A stretch of DNA of 64,000 bases from Massilia kyonggiensis. Its GTDB lineage: Bacteria; Pseudomonadota; Gammaproteobacteria; Burkholderiales; Burkholderiaceae_D. The translations under genes were made by a program, and so were the position numbers. The notes beneath the pieces are model-generated. The model made no database searches and was not told where the DNA came from. It was given only the letters and a program-made list of their open reading frames with translations. Where the stretch lies: assembly GCF_024756235.1 (NCBI RefSeq), contig NZ_JANUGY010000008.1, positions 310,001-374,000 of the forward strand, given 5' to 3'. Of the stretch, positions 51,499 to 61,186 are shown piece by piece. Every line of letters starts with the position of its first letter. Position 1 is the stretch's first letter.

Positions 51499-52905
51499 AT
51501 GGACACGATCAGCAACCGCACGTTCGACGAGCTGAAGGTCGGCGACAGCGCGAGCCTCGCCCGCACCCTCACCCGCGCCGACATCGAGCTGTTCGCCGTC
51601 ATGTCGGGCGACGTCAACCCCGCCCACCTGGACGAGGAATACGCGCGCAGCAGCATGTTCCATGAAGTGATCGCGCACGGGATGTGGAGCGGCGCGCTGA
51701 TCTCCACGGTACTCGGCACGCAGCTGCCCGGTCCCGGCACGGTCTATCTCGGCCAGTCGCTGCGCTTCCTGAAACCCGTGGGCCTGGGCGATACCGTGAC
51801 CGTCCTGCTCACCGTCGCCCGCCTCGACCCGGACAAACGCCGCGTCACGCTGGACTGCACGGTGACGAACCAGGACGGCCAGCAGGTGGCCACAGGCACG
51901 GCGGAGGTCATCGCGCCGGCCGAGAAGGTCGCGCGGCCCCGCATCGCGCTGCCGGAAGTGCGCCTGCGCGAGCGCGGCGGCCGCTACCGCGCGCTGCTGG
52001 CGGCCGCGCAGGATGCGCCGCGCGTGCCCACGGCCGTCGTCCATCCGGTCGACACGGTGTCCCTGCTGGGCGCCGTCGAAGCGGCCCGCGAAGGGCTGAT
52101 CGTGCCGGTGCTCGTCGGGCCGGAAGCGAAGATCCGGCAGGCGGCCGCGCAGGCGAACGTCGACCTGGCGCCCTATCGGATCGTGCCGACGCCGCACAGC
52201 CATGCCGCGGCCGACGCCGCCGTGGCGCTGGCGCGCACGGGCGAGGTGGGGGCGATCATGAAGGGCGCGTTGCACACGGACGAATTGATGCATGCCGTCG
52301 TCGCCCGCGATACCGGCCTGCGCACGGGCCGCCGCATCAGCCACGTGTTTGCGCTGGACGTGCCCACGTACCCGCGTCCCCTGCTCCTCACGGACGCCGC
52401 CATCAACATCTACCCGACGCTGGAGGACAAGCGCGACATCGTCCGCAACGCGATCGACCTGGCGCACGCGCTGGGGATTGCGGCACCGCGCGTGGCGATC
52501 CTGTCGGCGCTGGAAACGGTGTACCCGAAGATCGCGTCGACCATCGAGGCGGCCGCGCTGTGCAAGATGGCCGACCGCGGCCAGATCGAAGGCGCGATCA
52601 TCGACGGGCCGATGGCGTTCGACCTCGCCGTCTCGGAAGAAGCGGCACGGACGAAGGGCTTCGTGTCGCCCGTGGCCGGCCGCGCCGACATCCTCGTCGT
52701 GCCCGACCTGGAAGCGGGCAACATGCTGGCCAAGCAGCTCGAGTACCTGGCGGAAGCGCAGGTAGCCGGCATCGTGCTCGGCGCGCGCGTGCCCATCATG
52801 CTCACCAGCCGCGCGGATGGTCCGCTGGCCCGCCTCGCCTCGTGCGCATTGGCATCGCTGCTCGTGCGCCACGCGGCGGCCCCCGTCGTGATCGGCACGC
52901 CATGA
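51499..52905 (+). CDS. MaoC-like dehydratase / phosphate acetyl(butyryl)transferase fusion
   Basis: This 468-residue bifunctional protein has an N-terminal MaoC hot-dog domain (1-140) with hydratase-2 residues in FAVMSGDVNPAHLDEEYA and HEVIAHGMWSGALIST, hydrating enoyl-CoA to (R)-3-hydroxyacyl-CoA as PhaJ does. The C-terminal domain (about 160-468) is a PTA/PTB transferase (VGAIMKGALHTDELMH, RISHVFALDVPTYPRPLLLTDAAINIYP, ADILVVPDLEAGNMLAKQL) converting acyl-CoA to acyl phosphate. It lies between FabI and acetate kinase, linking fatty acyl-CoA, PHA and ATP production. Confidence 0.9.
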   Translation: MDTISNRTFDELKVGDSASLARTLTRADIELFAVMSGDVNPAHLDEEYARSSMFHEVIAHGMWSGALISTVLGTQLPGPGTVYLGQSLRFLKPVGLGDTVTVLLTVARLDPDKRRVTLDCTVTNQDGQQVATGTAEVIAPAEKVARPRIALPEVRLRERGGRYRALLAAAQDAPRVPTAVVHPVDTVSLLGAVEAAREGLIVPVLVGPEAKIRQAAAQANVDLAPYRIVPTPHSHAAADAAVALARTGEVGAIMKGALHTDELMHAVVARDTGLRTGRRISHVFALDVPTYPRPLLLTDAAINIYPTLEDKRDIVRNAIDLAHALGIAAPRVAILSALETVYPKIASTIEAAALCKMADRGQIEGAIIDGPMAFDLAVSEEAARTKGFVSPVAGRADILVVPDLEAGNMLAKQLEYLAEAQVAGIVLGARVPIMLTSRADGPLARLASCALASLLVRHAAAPVVIGTP

Positions 52906-53996
52906 GCAAGGGATACGCATGCATCAACGCCGGGTCGTCCAGCATCAAGTACGCCGTGTACGTGGAGCGGGGCAAGGATCTCGTCGCGACCGCGCACGGC
53001 CAGGTGGAAGGTCACGGCCCCGCGCAACTGGGCGCCATCATCGCCCAGGTCGAGAGCCACCTCGCGCCGGCCAGGCTCGCGGCCATCGGCCACCGCGTCG
53101 TCCACGGCGGGAATGCCCATGCGGGACCGGCCCTCGTGACGCCGGCGCTGCTCGCGGAGCTGGAGGCGCTCGCCCCACTCGCGCCGCTGCACCAGCCGCA
53201 CAACGTGGCCGGCATGGAAGCGATGGCGCGCCTGCATCCGGGCCTGCCGCAGGTCGCCTGCTTCGACACCGCGTTCCACCTCGGGAACCCGAGAATCGCG
53301 CGCCTGTACGGCCTCCCCCGCGCGCTCGCGGACGAAGGCATGCTGCGCTACGGCTTCCACGGCCTGTCGTACACCCACATCGCGGAGACGTTGCCCGCCA
53401 TCGAACCGCGCGCCCGTGGCCGCGTCGTCGTCGCCCACCTGGGCAGCGGCGCCAGCATGTGTGCCATGGTCGGCGGCCGCAGCGTCGCCACGTCGATGGG
53501 CTTTTCCGCGCTGGACGGCCTGCCGATGGCCACGCGCTGCGGCGCCCTCGACCCGGGCCTCGTGCTGCACCTGCTGCGCGAAAAAAGGATGACGCCCGAC
53601 GCGCTGGAACACATGCTCTACCGCGACAGCGGCCTGCAGGGCCTTTCCGGCATCAGCGGCGACATGCGCACCCTGCTCGCAAGCAGCGAATCCGCCGCGC
53701 GCGAGGCCGTCGACGTGTTCGTGTACCGGATCGCGCGCGAACTCGGGTCCCTCGCCGCGGCGGCGGGCGGTCTCGACGTCCTCGTGTTCACGGGCGGGAT
53801 CGGCGAACACGCGGCGGACATCCGCGCCCGCGTGTGCGAACAGGCGGCGTGGCTCGGCGTGCGCCTCGATGCGGACGCGAACGCGGCCGGCGGCCCGCGC
53901 CTGCACGCGCCGGACAGCGCCGTCGCGGTATGGACGCTGCCGGCCGACGAGGAAGCCGTGATCGCGCGCGAGACGCGCGCCGTCGCGGGAAGGTGA
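52902..53996 (+). CDS. ackA: Acetate kinase (short form)
   Basis: This 364-residue ASKHA-fold kinase makes ATP from acetyl phosphate. Motifs: CINAGSSSIKYAVY, GHRVVHGG, CFDTAFH, GFHGLSYTHI, VVAHLGSGASMCA and VFTGGIGEHAADI. It is about 35 residues shorter than E. coli AckA. ATG 52902 overlaps the upstream stop (ATGA), so it is translationally coupled to the transacylase that makes its substrate. Propionate or butyrate kinase activity is possible. Confidence 0.93.
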   Translation: MSKGYACINAGSSSIKYAVYVERGKDLVATAHGQVEGHGPAQLGAIIAQVESHLAPARLAAIGHRVVHGGNAHAGPALVTPALLAELEALAPLAPLHQPHNVAGMEAMARLHPGLPQVACFDTAFHLGNPRIARLYGLPRALADEGMLRYGFHGLSYTHIAETLPAIEPRARGRVVVAHLGSGASMCAMVGGRSVATSMGFSALDGLPMATRCGALDPGLVLHLLREKRMTPDALEHMLYRDSGLQGLSGISGDMRTLLASSESAAREAVDVFVYRIARELGSLAAAAGGLDVLVFTGGIGEHAADIRARVCEQAAWLGVRLDADANAAGGPRLHAPDSAVAVWTLPADEEAVIARETRAVAGR

Positions 53997-54000
53997 GCCG

Positions 54001-55404
54001 ATGAAGCCGAAGGACATGTGCTCCTCGCTGGCCGCGCTATCGTCGTGCCTGATCCTGGTGGCCTGCGCGCCATTGCCGCCGCCGGCGCCCGCGACGGACC
54101 TGGTCCCGTCGGCCTGGCCCGGCCAGGCGACCTCCTCCGCCACCCCGCTGCCCGGCTGGCAAGACTTCTTCACCGATCCCGAACTGCGGCGCGTCCTCGG
54201 GCTCGCGCTCGCCAACAGCCGCGACCTGCGCGCTGCGATGCTGCGCGTGCAGGAAGCCGGCGCCGCGTACGACATCCAGCGGGCCGTCCGGCTGCCCGTC
54301 GTGAACGGCAGCGTGGAAGCGACGCGCGCCCTCGTCCCGCCCGCGCAAAGCCCGATCGGCCGCGCCCTGCTGGGCAACCAGTTCCAGGCCGGCATCGGCA
54401 TGGCGGACTGGGAGCTGGACCTGTGGGGCCGCCTGCGCAGCCTGAACGAAGCGGCTCTGGAAAGCTGGCTGGCGACGGATGCCACGCGGCGCGCGGCCAC
54501 CGTCAGCCTCGTCGCGCAGGTCGCCGACGCCTACCTGGCCCTGCGCGAGACCGACGAGCGCCTGCAGCTGGCGCGGCGCACGCTCGCGTCGCGCGAAGAA
54601 TCGCTACGCATCTTCCGGCGCCGCTGGGAGCTGGGCGCCGCGTCGCGCCTGAACCTCACTCAAGTCGAACTGCTGCGCCAGCAAGCGCTGGCCCAGGTGG
54701 CGCAGCTGGAGCAGGCGCGCGCGCAGCAGCATGGGCTGCTCGACCTGCTCGTGGGGACATCCGTGAGCCTCGCGCCGCCCGCCGCGGCGCTGGGCAGTGC
54801 GCCGCTGGCGCGCGACCTCGAACCCGGCCTGCCGTCCGCGCTGCTGCTCGAGCGGCCCGACATCGTCGCCGCCGAGCACGCGCTGCGCGCCGCCGAGGCC
54901 AACGTGCGGGCCGCGCGCGCCGCGTTCTTCCCGCGCATCGCGCTGACGGCGGCAGCAGGCGCCGCGAGCACCCAGCTGGACGACCTGTTCGACCGCGGCA
55001 ACCGGGCATGGCGCTTCACGCCGTCGCTCGCGGTACCGATCTTCAACGGCGGCCGCCTGAAGGGACAGCTCGCGATGGCGCGCGTGCGCGACGAGCTCGC
55101 GGTGGCCCAGTACGAGCGCGCGATCCAGGCGGCGTTCCGCGACGTCGCCGACGCGCTCGCCGCGCGACACTGGCTTGGAGGCCAGGCCGACGCCCTCGGC
55201 GCGACGCTGGCGCTGCAGACGGAACGCGCCCGCCTCGCGCGGCTGCGCTACGAACACGGCTCCGCCGCCTACCTGGAAGTGCTGGACGCGGAACGCGAAC
55301 GCTTCGGCGCCGAGCAGCAGCTCGTGCAGCTGCGCCGCCAGCAGCTGTCCGCCCAGGTCGCGCTGTACCGTGCGCTGGGCGGTGGCGCCTCGACGATGGA
55401 TTGA
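54001..55404 (+). CDS. Outer-membrane efflux lipoprotein (NodT/TolC family)
   Basis: This 467-residue protein has a lipoprotein signal with lipobox LVAC (Cys22 region) and two outer-membrane-factor repeats of long helices (GIGMADWELDLWGRLRSLNEAA; TPSLAVPIFNGGRLKGQLAMAR). It forms the outer-membrane channel of a tripartite pump. It starts 4 bases after ackA and is followed by the membrane-fusion and ABC genes, so it belongs to a Type I-like ABC exporter. Confidence 0.92.
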   Translation: MKPKDMCSSLAALSSCLILVACAPLPPPAPATDLVPSAWPGQATSSATPLPGWQDFFTDPELRRVLGLALANSRDLRAAMLRVQEAGAAYDIQRAVRLPVVNGSVEATRALVPPAQSPIGRALLGNQFQAGIGMADWELDLWGRLRSLNEAALESWLATDATRRAATVSLVAQVADAYLALRETDERLQLARRTLASREESLRIFRRRWELGAASRLNLTQVELLRQQALAQVAQLEQARAQQHGLLDLLVGTSVSLAPPAAALGSAPLARDLEPGLPSALLLERPDIVAAEHALRAAEANVRAARAAFFPRIALTAAAGAASTQLDDLFDRGNRAWRFTPSLAVPIFNGGRLKGQLAMARVRDELAVAQYERAIQAAFRDVADALAARHWLGGQADALGATLALQTERARLARLRYEHGSAAYLEVLDAERERFGAEQQLVQLRRQQLSAQVALYRALGGGASTMD

Positions 55405-55413
55405 CCGAACACC

Positions 55414-56490
55414 ATGAACATGAACCGCACACTGAAATTCCTGCTGCCGGCCGTACTGCTGGCCGCCGCGGGCGCCGCCGCCTTTGCCGCCTGGGGGCCG
55501 CTCGCGCGGCGCGACGAGCATCCCGGTTTCGTCACGGGCAACGGCCGGATCGAGGCGACGGACATCGACGTCGCCACCAAGGTCGCCGGCCGGGTGCGCG
55601 CGATCGCCGCCCGCGAAGGCGAGTTCGTCGAAGCGGGCCAGGTGCTGGCGACGATGGACACGCGCAGCATGGAGGCCCAGCGCGACGAGGCCGTGGCACG
55701 CTACGAACAGGCCGTCGCGGCGCTGGCCGGCGCGCGGTCGCAGGTCGCGCTGCGCGACAGCGACCTCGAAGCGGCGCGCGCCGTCGTCGGCCAGCGCGAG
55801 AGCGACCTGGACGCGGCCCGCCGCCGGCTCGTCCGCTCGGACACGCTGGCGGAAGAAGGCGCGTCCTCGCTGCAGGAACTGGACGACGACCGCGCGCGCG
55901 TGAACGGCACCGGCGCGGCGCTGACGGCGGCGCGGGCGCAGGTGCGCGCCGCCACGGCCGCCGTCGACGCGGCGCGCACGCAGGTGACGAGCGCACAAGC
56001 CAACGAAAAGGCGGCCGCCGCCACCGTCGCGCGCATCGACGCCGAACTGGCCGACACCGTCCTCGCCGCCCCGCGCTCCGGACGCGTGCAATACCGCGTC
56101 GCGGAGCCCGGCGAAGTGCTGGGCGCCGGCGGCAAGGTGCTGAACCTCGTCGACCTCACGGATGTCTACATGACCTTCTTCCTGCCCGAGACCGTGGCCG
56201 GCCGCGTGGGCCTCGGCACCGAGGTGCGCATCGTGCTCGACGCCGCGCCGCGCTACGCGATCCCGGCCACCGTGTCGTACGTGGCCAGCACGGCCCAGTT
56301 CACGCCGAAGACGGTGGAAACGGCGAACGAGCGCCAGAAGCTGATGTTCCGCGTGAAGGCGCGGATCGACCGCGACCTGCTGCAGAAGCACCTGCAGCAG
56401 GTCAAGACCGGCCTGCCCGGTGTCGCCTGGGTGCGCCTCGATCCCAAGGCGCCGCTCCCCGCCGCGCTGGCAGGCAAGGTCGCACCATGA
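55414..56490 (+). CDS. HlyD/YhiI-type periplasmic membrane-fusion protein
   Basis: This 358-residue protein has an N-terminal TM anchor (8-28), a lipoyl half (NGRIEATDIDVATKVAGRV), a long coiled-coil hairpin (about 85-210, Ala/Arg rich with many Glu/Asp), a second lipoyl half (VLAAPRSGRVQYRVAEPGEVLG) and a beta barrel. It bridges the inner-membrane ABC transporter and the outer-membrane channel. The next genes match the E. coli yhiI-rbbA-yhhJ order. Confidence 0.9.
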   Translation: MNMNRTLKFLLPAVLLAAAGAAAFAAWGPLARRDEHPGFVTGNGRIEATDIDVATKVAGRVRAIAAREGEFVEAGQVLATMDTRSMEAQRDEAVARYEQAVAALAGARSQVALRDSDLEAARAVVGQRESDLDAARRRLVRSDTLAEEGASSLQELDDDRARVNGTGAALTAARAQVRAATAAVDAARTQVTSAQANEKAAAATVARIDAELADTVLAAPRSGRVQYRVAEPGEVLGAGGKVLNLVDLTDVYMTFFLPETVAGRVGLGTEVRIVLDAAPRYAIPATVSYVASTAQFTPKTVETANERQKLMFRVKARIDRDLLQKHLQQVKTGLPGVAWVRLDPKAPLPAALAGKVAP

Positions 56491-59219
56491 GGGACGTCCC
56501 CGCGGCCACGCGCGTCGCCCGGCTGGAGGACGTCGGCATGACGTACGGCCGGGTGCGCGCGCTGGACGGCGTCACGCTCGACGTGCCGGCGGGCGTCGTC
56601 GTCGGGCTGATCGGCCCGGACGGCGTCGGCAAGTCCACGCTGCTGGCGCTGCTGTCCGGCGCGCGCCGCATGCAGCGCGGTCGTGTCGAGGTGCTGGGCG
56701 GCGACATGGCGTCCAGCGCGCACCGCGCCCGCGTGTGTCCGCGCATCGCCTACATGCCGCAGGGTCTGGGCAAGAACCTGTACCCGACCTTGTCGATCGA
56801 GGAAAACCTGCAGTTCTTCGGCCGTCTGTTCGGCCACGACGCGGCCCAGCGCCGCAGCCGCATCGACGCGCTCACCGGGAGTACCGGCCTGCACGCCTTC
56901 CTGGACCGTCCGGCCGGCAAGCTGTCGGGCGGCATGAAGCAGAAGTTGGGCCTGTGCTGCGCCCTGATCCACGATCCCGACCTGCTGATCCTCGACGAAC
57001 CGACCACCGGCGTGGACCCGCTGGCACGCAGCCAGTTCTGGGAACTGATCGACCGCATCCGCGCCGGGCGGCCCGGCATGAGCGTGATGGTGGCGACGGC
57101 GTACATGGACGAGGCGCGCCGCTTCGACTGGCTCGTGGCCATGGACGCCGGCCGCGTGCTCGCCACCGGCACGTCGGACGAACTGCTGGCCCGCACGGAC
57201 AGCACCACGCTGGAAGACGCCTTCATCGCGCTGCTGCCGCCGGAGCGCCGCGCCGGCTACGCGCCGCTCGTCGTGCCGCCGATGGATGCGGGCGGCGCGG
57301 ACGACGTCGCGATCGAGGCGCGCGGCCTCACGATGCGCTTCGGCGACTTCACGGCCGTCGACAACGTCAGCTTCCGCATCCGGCGCGGCGAGATCTTCGG
57401 GTTCCTCGGGTCGAACGGCTGCGGCAAGTCGACGACGATGAAGATGCTGACCGGCCTGTTGCCCGCCAGCGCCGGCGAAGCCCTGTTGTTCGGCAACCGG
57501 GTCGACGGCCGCGACCTCGCCACGCGGCGCCGGGTGGGCTACATGTCGCAAGCGTTCTCGCTCTACGGCGAACTGACGGTGCGCCAGAACCTCGTGCTGC
57601 ACGCGCGCCTGTTCCACGTGCCGGAAGCCGGCATCGGCGCGCGCGTGGCCGACATGGCCGCGCGCTTCGGCCTCGCGGACGTGCTGGACGCGCTGCCGGA
57701 CCGGCTCCCGCTCGGCATCCGCCAGCGTCTGTCGCTCGCCGTCGCGATGGTGCATGCGCCGGAACTGCTGATCCTGGACGAGCCCACGTCCGGCGTGGAC
57801 CCGCTCGCGCGCGATGCGTTCTGGCGCCTGATTGCCGACCTGGCGCGCAAGGACGGCGTGACGATCTTCGTTTCGACGCACTTCATGAACGAGGCGTTGC
57901 GCTGCGACCGCATCTCGCTGATGCACGCCGGCCGCGTGCTCGCCTGCGACGCCCCGCAGGCCCTCGTGGCGGCGCGCAGCGCCGCGACGCTCGAGGAAGC
58001 GTTCATGGCCTGGCTGCGCGACGCCGGCGCGGCCGAGACGCCGGCCGCCCCCGCCGCGCCGGCCGCGCCGGACGCCCCCGCCGGTGCGGCCAAGCGCGGC
58101 GGCCTGGCGCGCATGATCAGCTTCATGTGGCGCGAGGCGCTGGAACTGCGGCGCGACCCGATCCGCGGCCTGCTTGCCCTCGCGGGCTCGCTGCTGCTGA
58201 TGTTCGTGATGGGCTACGGCATCAACATGGACGTGGAAAACCTGCGCTTCGCCGTGCTCGACCGGGACGACTCGGCGCTCAGCCGCGACTACGTCCAGAA
58301 CATCGCCGGGTCGCGCTACTTCACCGCGCGGCCGCCGCTCGACGACTACGCCGACCTCGACGACCGCATGCGCAGCGGCGAGATCGCGCTCGCCGTGGAG
58401 ATCCCGCCCGGGTTCGCGCGCGACCTCGAGCACGGCCGCACGACCGCGATCGGCATCTGGGCCGACGGCGCCATGCCGCAACGCGCGGATACCGTCAGCG
58501 GCTACGTGCAGGGCCTGCACCAGCAATGGCTGGCGCGCCAGGCGCAGGAACGAGGACTGGCGACGCCGCCCCTGCCGGCGTCGGTGGAGACGCGCTACCG
58601 CTACAACCCGGACGTGCGCAGCCTGCCCGCGATCGTGCCTGCCGTGATCCCCCTGCTCCTGCTGATGCTGCCCGCCATGCTCACGGCCCTCGCCGTCGTG
58701 CGCGAGAAGGAGCTCGGCTCGATCGTCAACCTGTACGTCACGCCGACGACCCGCACCGAATTCCTCGTCGGGAAACAGTTGCCGTACGTCGCGCTGGCAT
58801 CGCTGAACTTCGTGCTGATGACCGTGGCCGCCGTGACGGTGTTCCACGTACCCGTCACCGGCAGCTTCCCGGCGCTGCTGTTCGCCACGCTGCTCTACGT
58901 GCTCGGCACGACGGCCATCGGCCTGCTGGCATCGGCGCTGGTGCGCAGCCAGATTGCCGCCATGTTCTTCACGATGATCGGCACGCTGCTGCCGGCCGTC
59001 TCGTTCGCGGGGCTGCTCAATCCTGTCTCCTCGCTGGAAGGCGTGGGCCGCATGATCGGCACGGTCTACCCGGCCAGCTACATGTTCAGCATCAGCCGCG
59101 GCGTATTCAACAAGGGCCTCGGCCTGGCCGACCTCGCGCCGGCCATCTGGCCGATGGCGCTTGCGTACCCGGTCGTGCTGGCCGCGGCCATCGCGCTGCT
59201 GAAGAAACAGGAACACTGA
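56487..59219 (+). CDS. ABC-ABC-permease fusion transporter, RbbA/YhiH type
   Basis: This 910-residue protein carries two ATP-binding domains and a membrane domain. NBD1 (about 10-245) has Walker A GPDGVGKST, signature LSGGMKQKL and Walker B LLILDEPTTGVD. NBD2 (about 270-500) has GSNGCGKST and LLILDEPTSGVD, but its signature is degenerate (LPLGIRQRL). After an Ala/Pro linker comes an ABC-2 permease (about 540-910) with a large periplasmic loop and five or six TM helices. This is the layout of E. coli RbbA/YhiH. The start overlaps the HlyD stop by 4 bases. Substrate unknown. Confidence 0.9.
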   Translation: MRDVPAATRVARLEDVGMTYGRVRALDGVTLDVPAGVVVGLIGPDGVGKSTLLALLSGARRMQRGRVEVLGGDMASSAHRARVCPRIAYMPQGLGKNLYPTLSIEENLQFFGRLFGHDAAQRRSRIDALTGSTGLHAFLDRPAGKLSGGMKQKLGLCCALIHDPDLLILDEPTTGVDPLARSQFWELIDRIRAGRPGMSVMVATAYMDEARRFDWLVAMDAGRVLATGTSDELLARTDSTTLEDAFIALLPPERRAGYAPLVVPPMDAGGADDVAIEARGLTMRFGDFTAVDNVSFRIRRGEIFGFLGSNGCGKSTTMKMLTGLLPASAGEALLFGNRVDGRDLATRRRVGYMSQAFSLYGELTVRQNLVLHARLFHVPEAGIGARVADMAARFGLADVLDALPDRLPLGIRQRLSLAVAMVHAPELLILDEPTSGVDPLARDAFWRLIADLARKDGVTIFVSTHFMNEALRCDRISLMHAGRVLACDAPQALVAARSAATLEEAFMAWLRDAGAAETPAAPAAPAAPDAPAGAAKRGGLARMISFMWREALELRRDPIRGLLALAGSLLLMFVMGYGINMDVENLRFAVLDRDDSALSRDYVQNIAGSRYFTARPPLDDYADLDDRMRSGEIALAVEIPPGFARDLEHGRTTAIGIWADGAMPQRADTVSGYVQGLHQQWLARQAQERGLATPPLPASVETRYRYNPDVRSLPAIVPAVIPLLLLMLPAMLTALAVVREKELGSIVNLYVTPTTRTEFLVGKQLPYVALASLNFVLMTVAAVTVFHVPVTGSFPALLFATLLYVLGTTAIGLLASALVRSQIAAMFFTMIGTLLPAVSFAGLLNPVSSLEGVGRMIGTVYPASYMFSISRGVFNKGLGLADLAPAIWPMALAYPVVLAAAIALLKKQEH

Positions 59220-59220
59220 C

Positions 59221-60348
59221 ATGGCGCCCCGACTCTCGAACATCCTCCGGCTCGGCGTCAAGGAACTGTGGAGCCTGTGGCGCGACCCCGCGCTGCTCGT
59301 GCTCATCGTCTACACGTTCACGGCCGCCCTGTACTTCGCGGCCACGGCGGCGCCCGAGGGCCTGCGCCGCGCGGCCATCGCGATCGTCGACGAGGACGAT
59401 TCGGCGCTGTCGGCGCGCATCGCGACGGCGTTTTACCCGCCCCAGTTCGTGCCGCCCGCGCGGATCGCGCCCGACGCGGCCGACGCCGGGCTCGACGCGG
59501 GCATGTACGCGTTCGTCCTCGACATCCCGCCGGACTTCCAGCGCGACGTCCTCGCCGGGCGCGCGCCGAAGATCCAGCTGGCCGTCGACGCCACCCGCAT
59601 GAGCCAGGCGTTCACGGGCAACGGCACCATCCAGCAGATCGTGCTGGGCGAGGTGGCGGAGTTCGTGCGGCGCTACCGCGCGGACGCGCCGCCGGCCGTG
59701 GATGTCGCGGTCCGCCAACGCTTCAACCAGTCGCTCGACCCGGCGTGGTTCGGTTCCGTGATGGAGCTGGCCAACAACATCACGATGCTGTCGATCATCC
59801 TCACCGGCGCGGCGCTGATCCGCGAGCGCGAGCACGGGACGATCGAACACCTGCTCGTCATGCCGGTGACGCCCACGGAGATCATGCTGTCGAAGGTGTG
59901 GGCGATGGGCCTGATCGTCGTCGCCGCCGCCGTCGTGTCGCTGACCGTCGTGATCCGCGGGGCGCTGGGCGTGCAGATCCATGGCTCGGCCGCGCTGTTC
60001 CTGCTGTGCGCCGCGCTGCACCTGTTCGCGACGACGTCGATGGGCATCTTCATGGCGACGGTCGCGCGCAGCATGCCGCAGTTCGGCCTGTTGCTGATGC
60101 TGACCCTGATCCCGCTGCAAATGCTGTCCGGCGCCGTCACCCCGCGCGAGAGCATGCCCGATGCCGTCCGCTGGCTGATGTCGCTGGCGCCGACGACGCA
60201 CTTCGTGGACCTGAGCCAGGCCATCCTGTTCCGCGGCGCCGGGCTGGCGATCGCCTGGCCGTCCATGCTGGCGCTGGCCGCCATCGGCGCGGTCCTGTTC
60301 GGGCTGTCGCTGGCGCGCTTCCGCAAGACGATCGTGCAGATGGCCTGA
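59221..60348 (+). CDS. ABC-2 type permease, YhhJ-like
   Basis: This 375-residue membrane protein has TM1 near residues 22-44, a large periplasmic loop (45-175, IAIVDEDDSALSARIATAF, FVLDIPPDFQRDVLAG), then five C-terminal helices with IREREHGTIEHLLVMPVTPTEIMLSK, the conserved ABC-2 cytoplasmic loop. It pairs with the permease half of the upstream fusion protein, 1 base after its stop. Last gene of the plus-strand run; it ends 6 bases from the convergent Crp/Fnr gene. Confidence 0.9.
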   Translation: MAPRLSNILRLGVKELWSLWRDPALLVLIVYTFTAALYFAATAAPEGLRRAAIAIVDEDDSALSARIATAFYPPQFVPPARIAPDAADAGLDAGMYAFVLDIPPDFQRDVLAGRAPKIQLAVDATRMSQAFTGNGTIQQIVLGEVAEFVRRYRADAPPAVDVAVRQRFNQSLDPAWFGSVMELANNITMLSIILTGAALIREREHGTIEHLLVMPVTPTEIMLSKVWAMGLIVVAAAVVSLTVVIRGALGVQIHGSAALFLLCAALHLFATTSMGIFMATVARSMPQFGLLLMLTLIPLQMLSGAVTPRESMPDAVRWLMSLAPTTHFVDLSQAILFRGAGLAIAWPSMLALAAIGAVLFGLSLARFRKTIVQMA

Positions 60349-60354
60349 CGCCGT

Positions 60355-61059
60355 CTAGCCCTCGTACGCGCGCAATCCGTCCGCGTCGAGGATCGCGATG
60401 TCGCGCCCGGCCACGCGCACGAGTTCGCGCCGCGTGAGATCGTTCAGCACGCGCGAAAAATACTCGGGCGTGATGTTCAGGCGCGACGCGACGAGGCGCT
60501 TGCTGACCGACAGCCGCACCGTCGCGCCGGATTCGGGCGCATCCTTCAGCAGATAGCCGACGACGCGCTGGCCGCCCGTGTGCAGGGTGTACGCCTCCAC
60601 GTCCGCCACGAGGCCGTGCAGGCGCCGGCTCATCCCCGCCAGCATGCGCCGGGCGAAGGCCGGGCTCTGTTCCAGCTCGGCGAAGATGGCTTCCTTGCGC
60701 ACGTGCAGCAGCAGGCAGTCTTCCAGCGCCGTCGCCGTCACGAAGTACGGCTTGTCCATGAACATGACGGCTTCGCCGAACGTCTTGCCGGGACCGAGGA
60801 TCTCGATGACCTTTTCCTGTCCCTGCGGCGAGATGAAGGCCAGCTTGACCTGGCCGTACAGGATCGAATGAAACCCCTCGCACGGGTCGCCCCGCTCGAC
60901 GATGGTGCGGCCGCGGTCGACGTGCTGCTCGGTGGCGGCGGCGCCGACGGCGCGCAGCTCGTCTTCGCCGAGGTCGGAAAACAGCGGCAGGCGGCGCAGG
61001 AAGGTGCAGGGATCGATGGTGGCCACGGTCGCGGGAGAAAAAAGTCGGGATACCGCCAT
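60355..61059 (-). CDS. Crp/Fnr-family regulator, DNR-like
   Basis: This 234-residue protein has a cNMP-type sensor domain (about 20-140), a long dimer helix and a C-terminal winged helix. The recognition helix PEYFSRVL keeps Glu and Ser-Arg as in FNR/DNR, predicting TTGAT-N4-ATCAA binding, which matches the boxes at 47290 and 48899. It lacks the FNR N-terminal cysteine cluster (only Cys18, Cys60 and Cys114), so it should not sense oxygen through an iron-sulfur cluster; haem-based NO sensing as in DNR is plausible. It may be the local regulator of this island. Confidence 0.85.
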   Translation of the reverse strand: MAVSRLFSPATVATIDPCTFLRRLPLFSDLGEDELRAVGAAATEQHVDRGRTIVERGDPCEGFHSILYGQVKLAFISPQGQEKVIEILGPGKTFGEAVMFMDKPYFVTATALEDCLLLHVRKEAIFAELEQSPAFARRMLAGMSRRLHGLVADVEAYTLHTGGQRVVGYLLKDAPESGATVRLSVSKRLVASRLNITPEYFSRVLNDLTRRELVRVAGRDIAILDADGLRAYEG

Positions 61060-61186
61060 TCTCGCGCGTACGGGCCGCGCGCGGGATAGTCCGGAATGAC
61101 TAGGCGGCGTCCTCCATCGTGCCGACTTACGCGCGCGGGGAACGTGCCTACAATCGGACCATCCTCCTCTTTGTCACGGATTTCCC

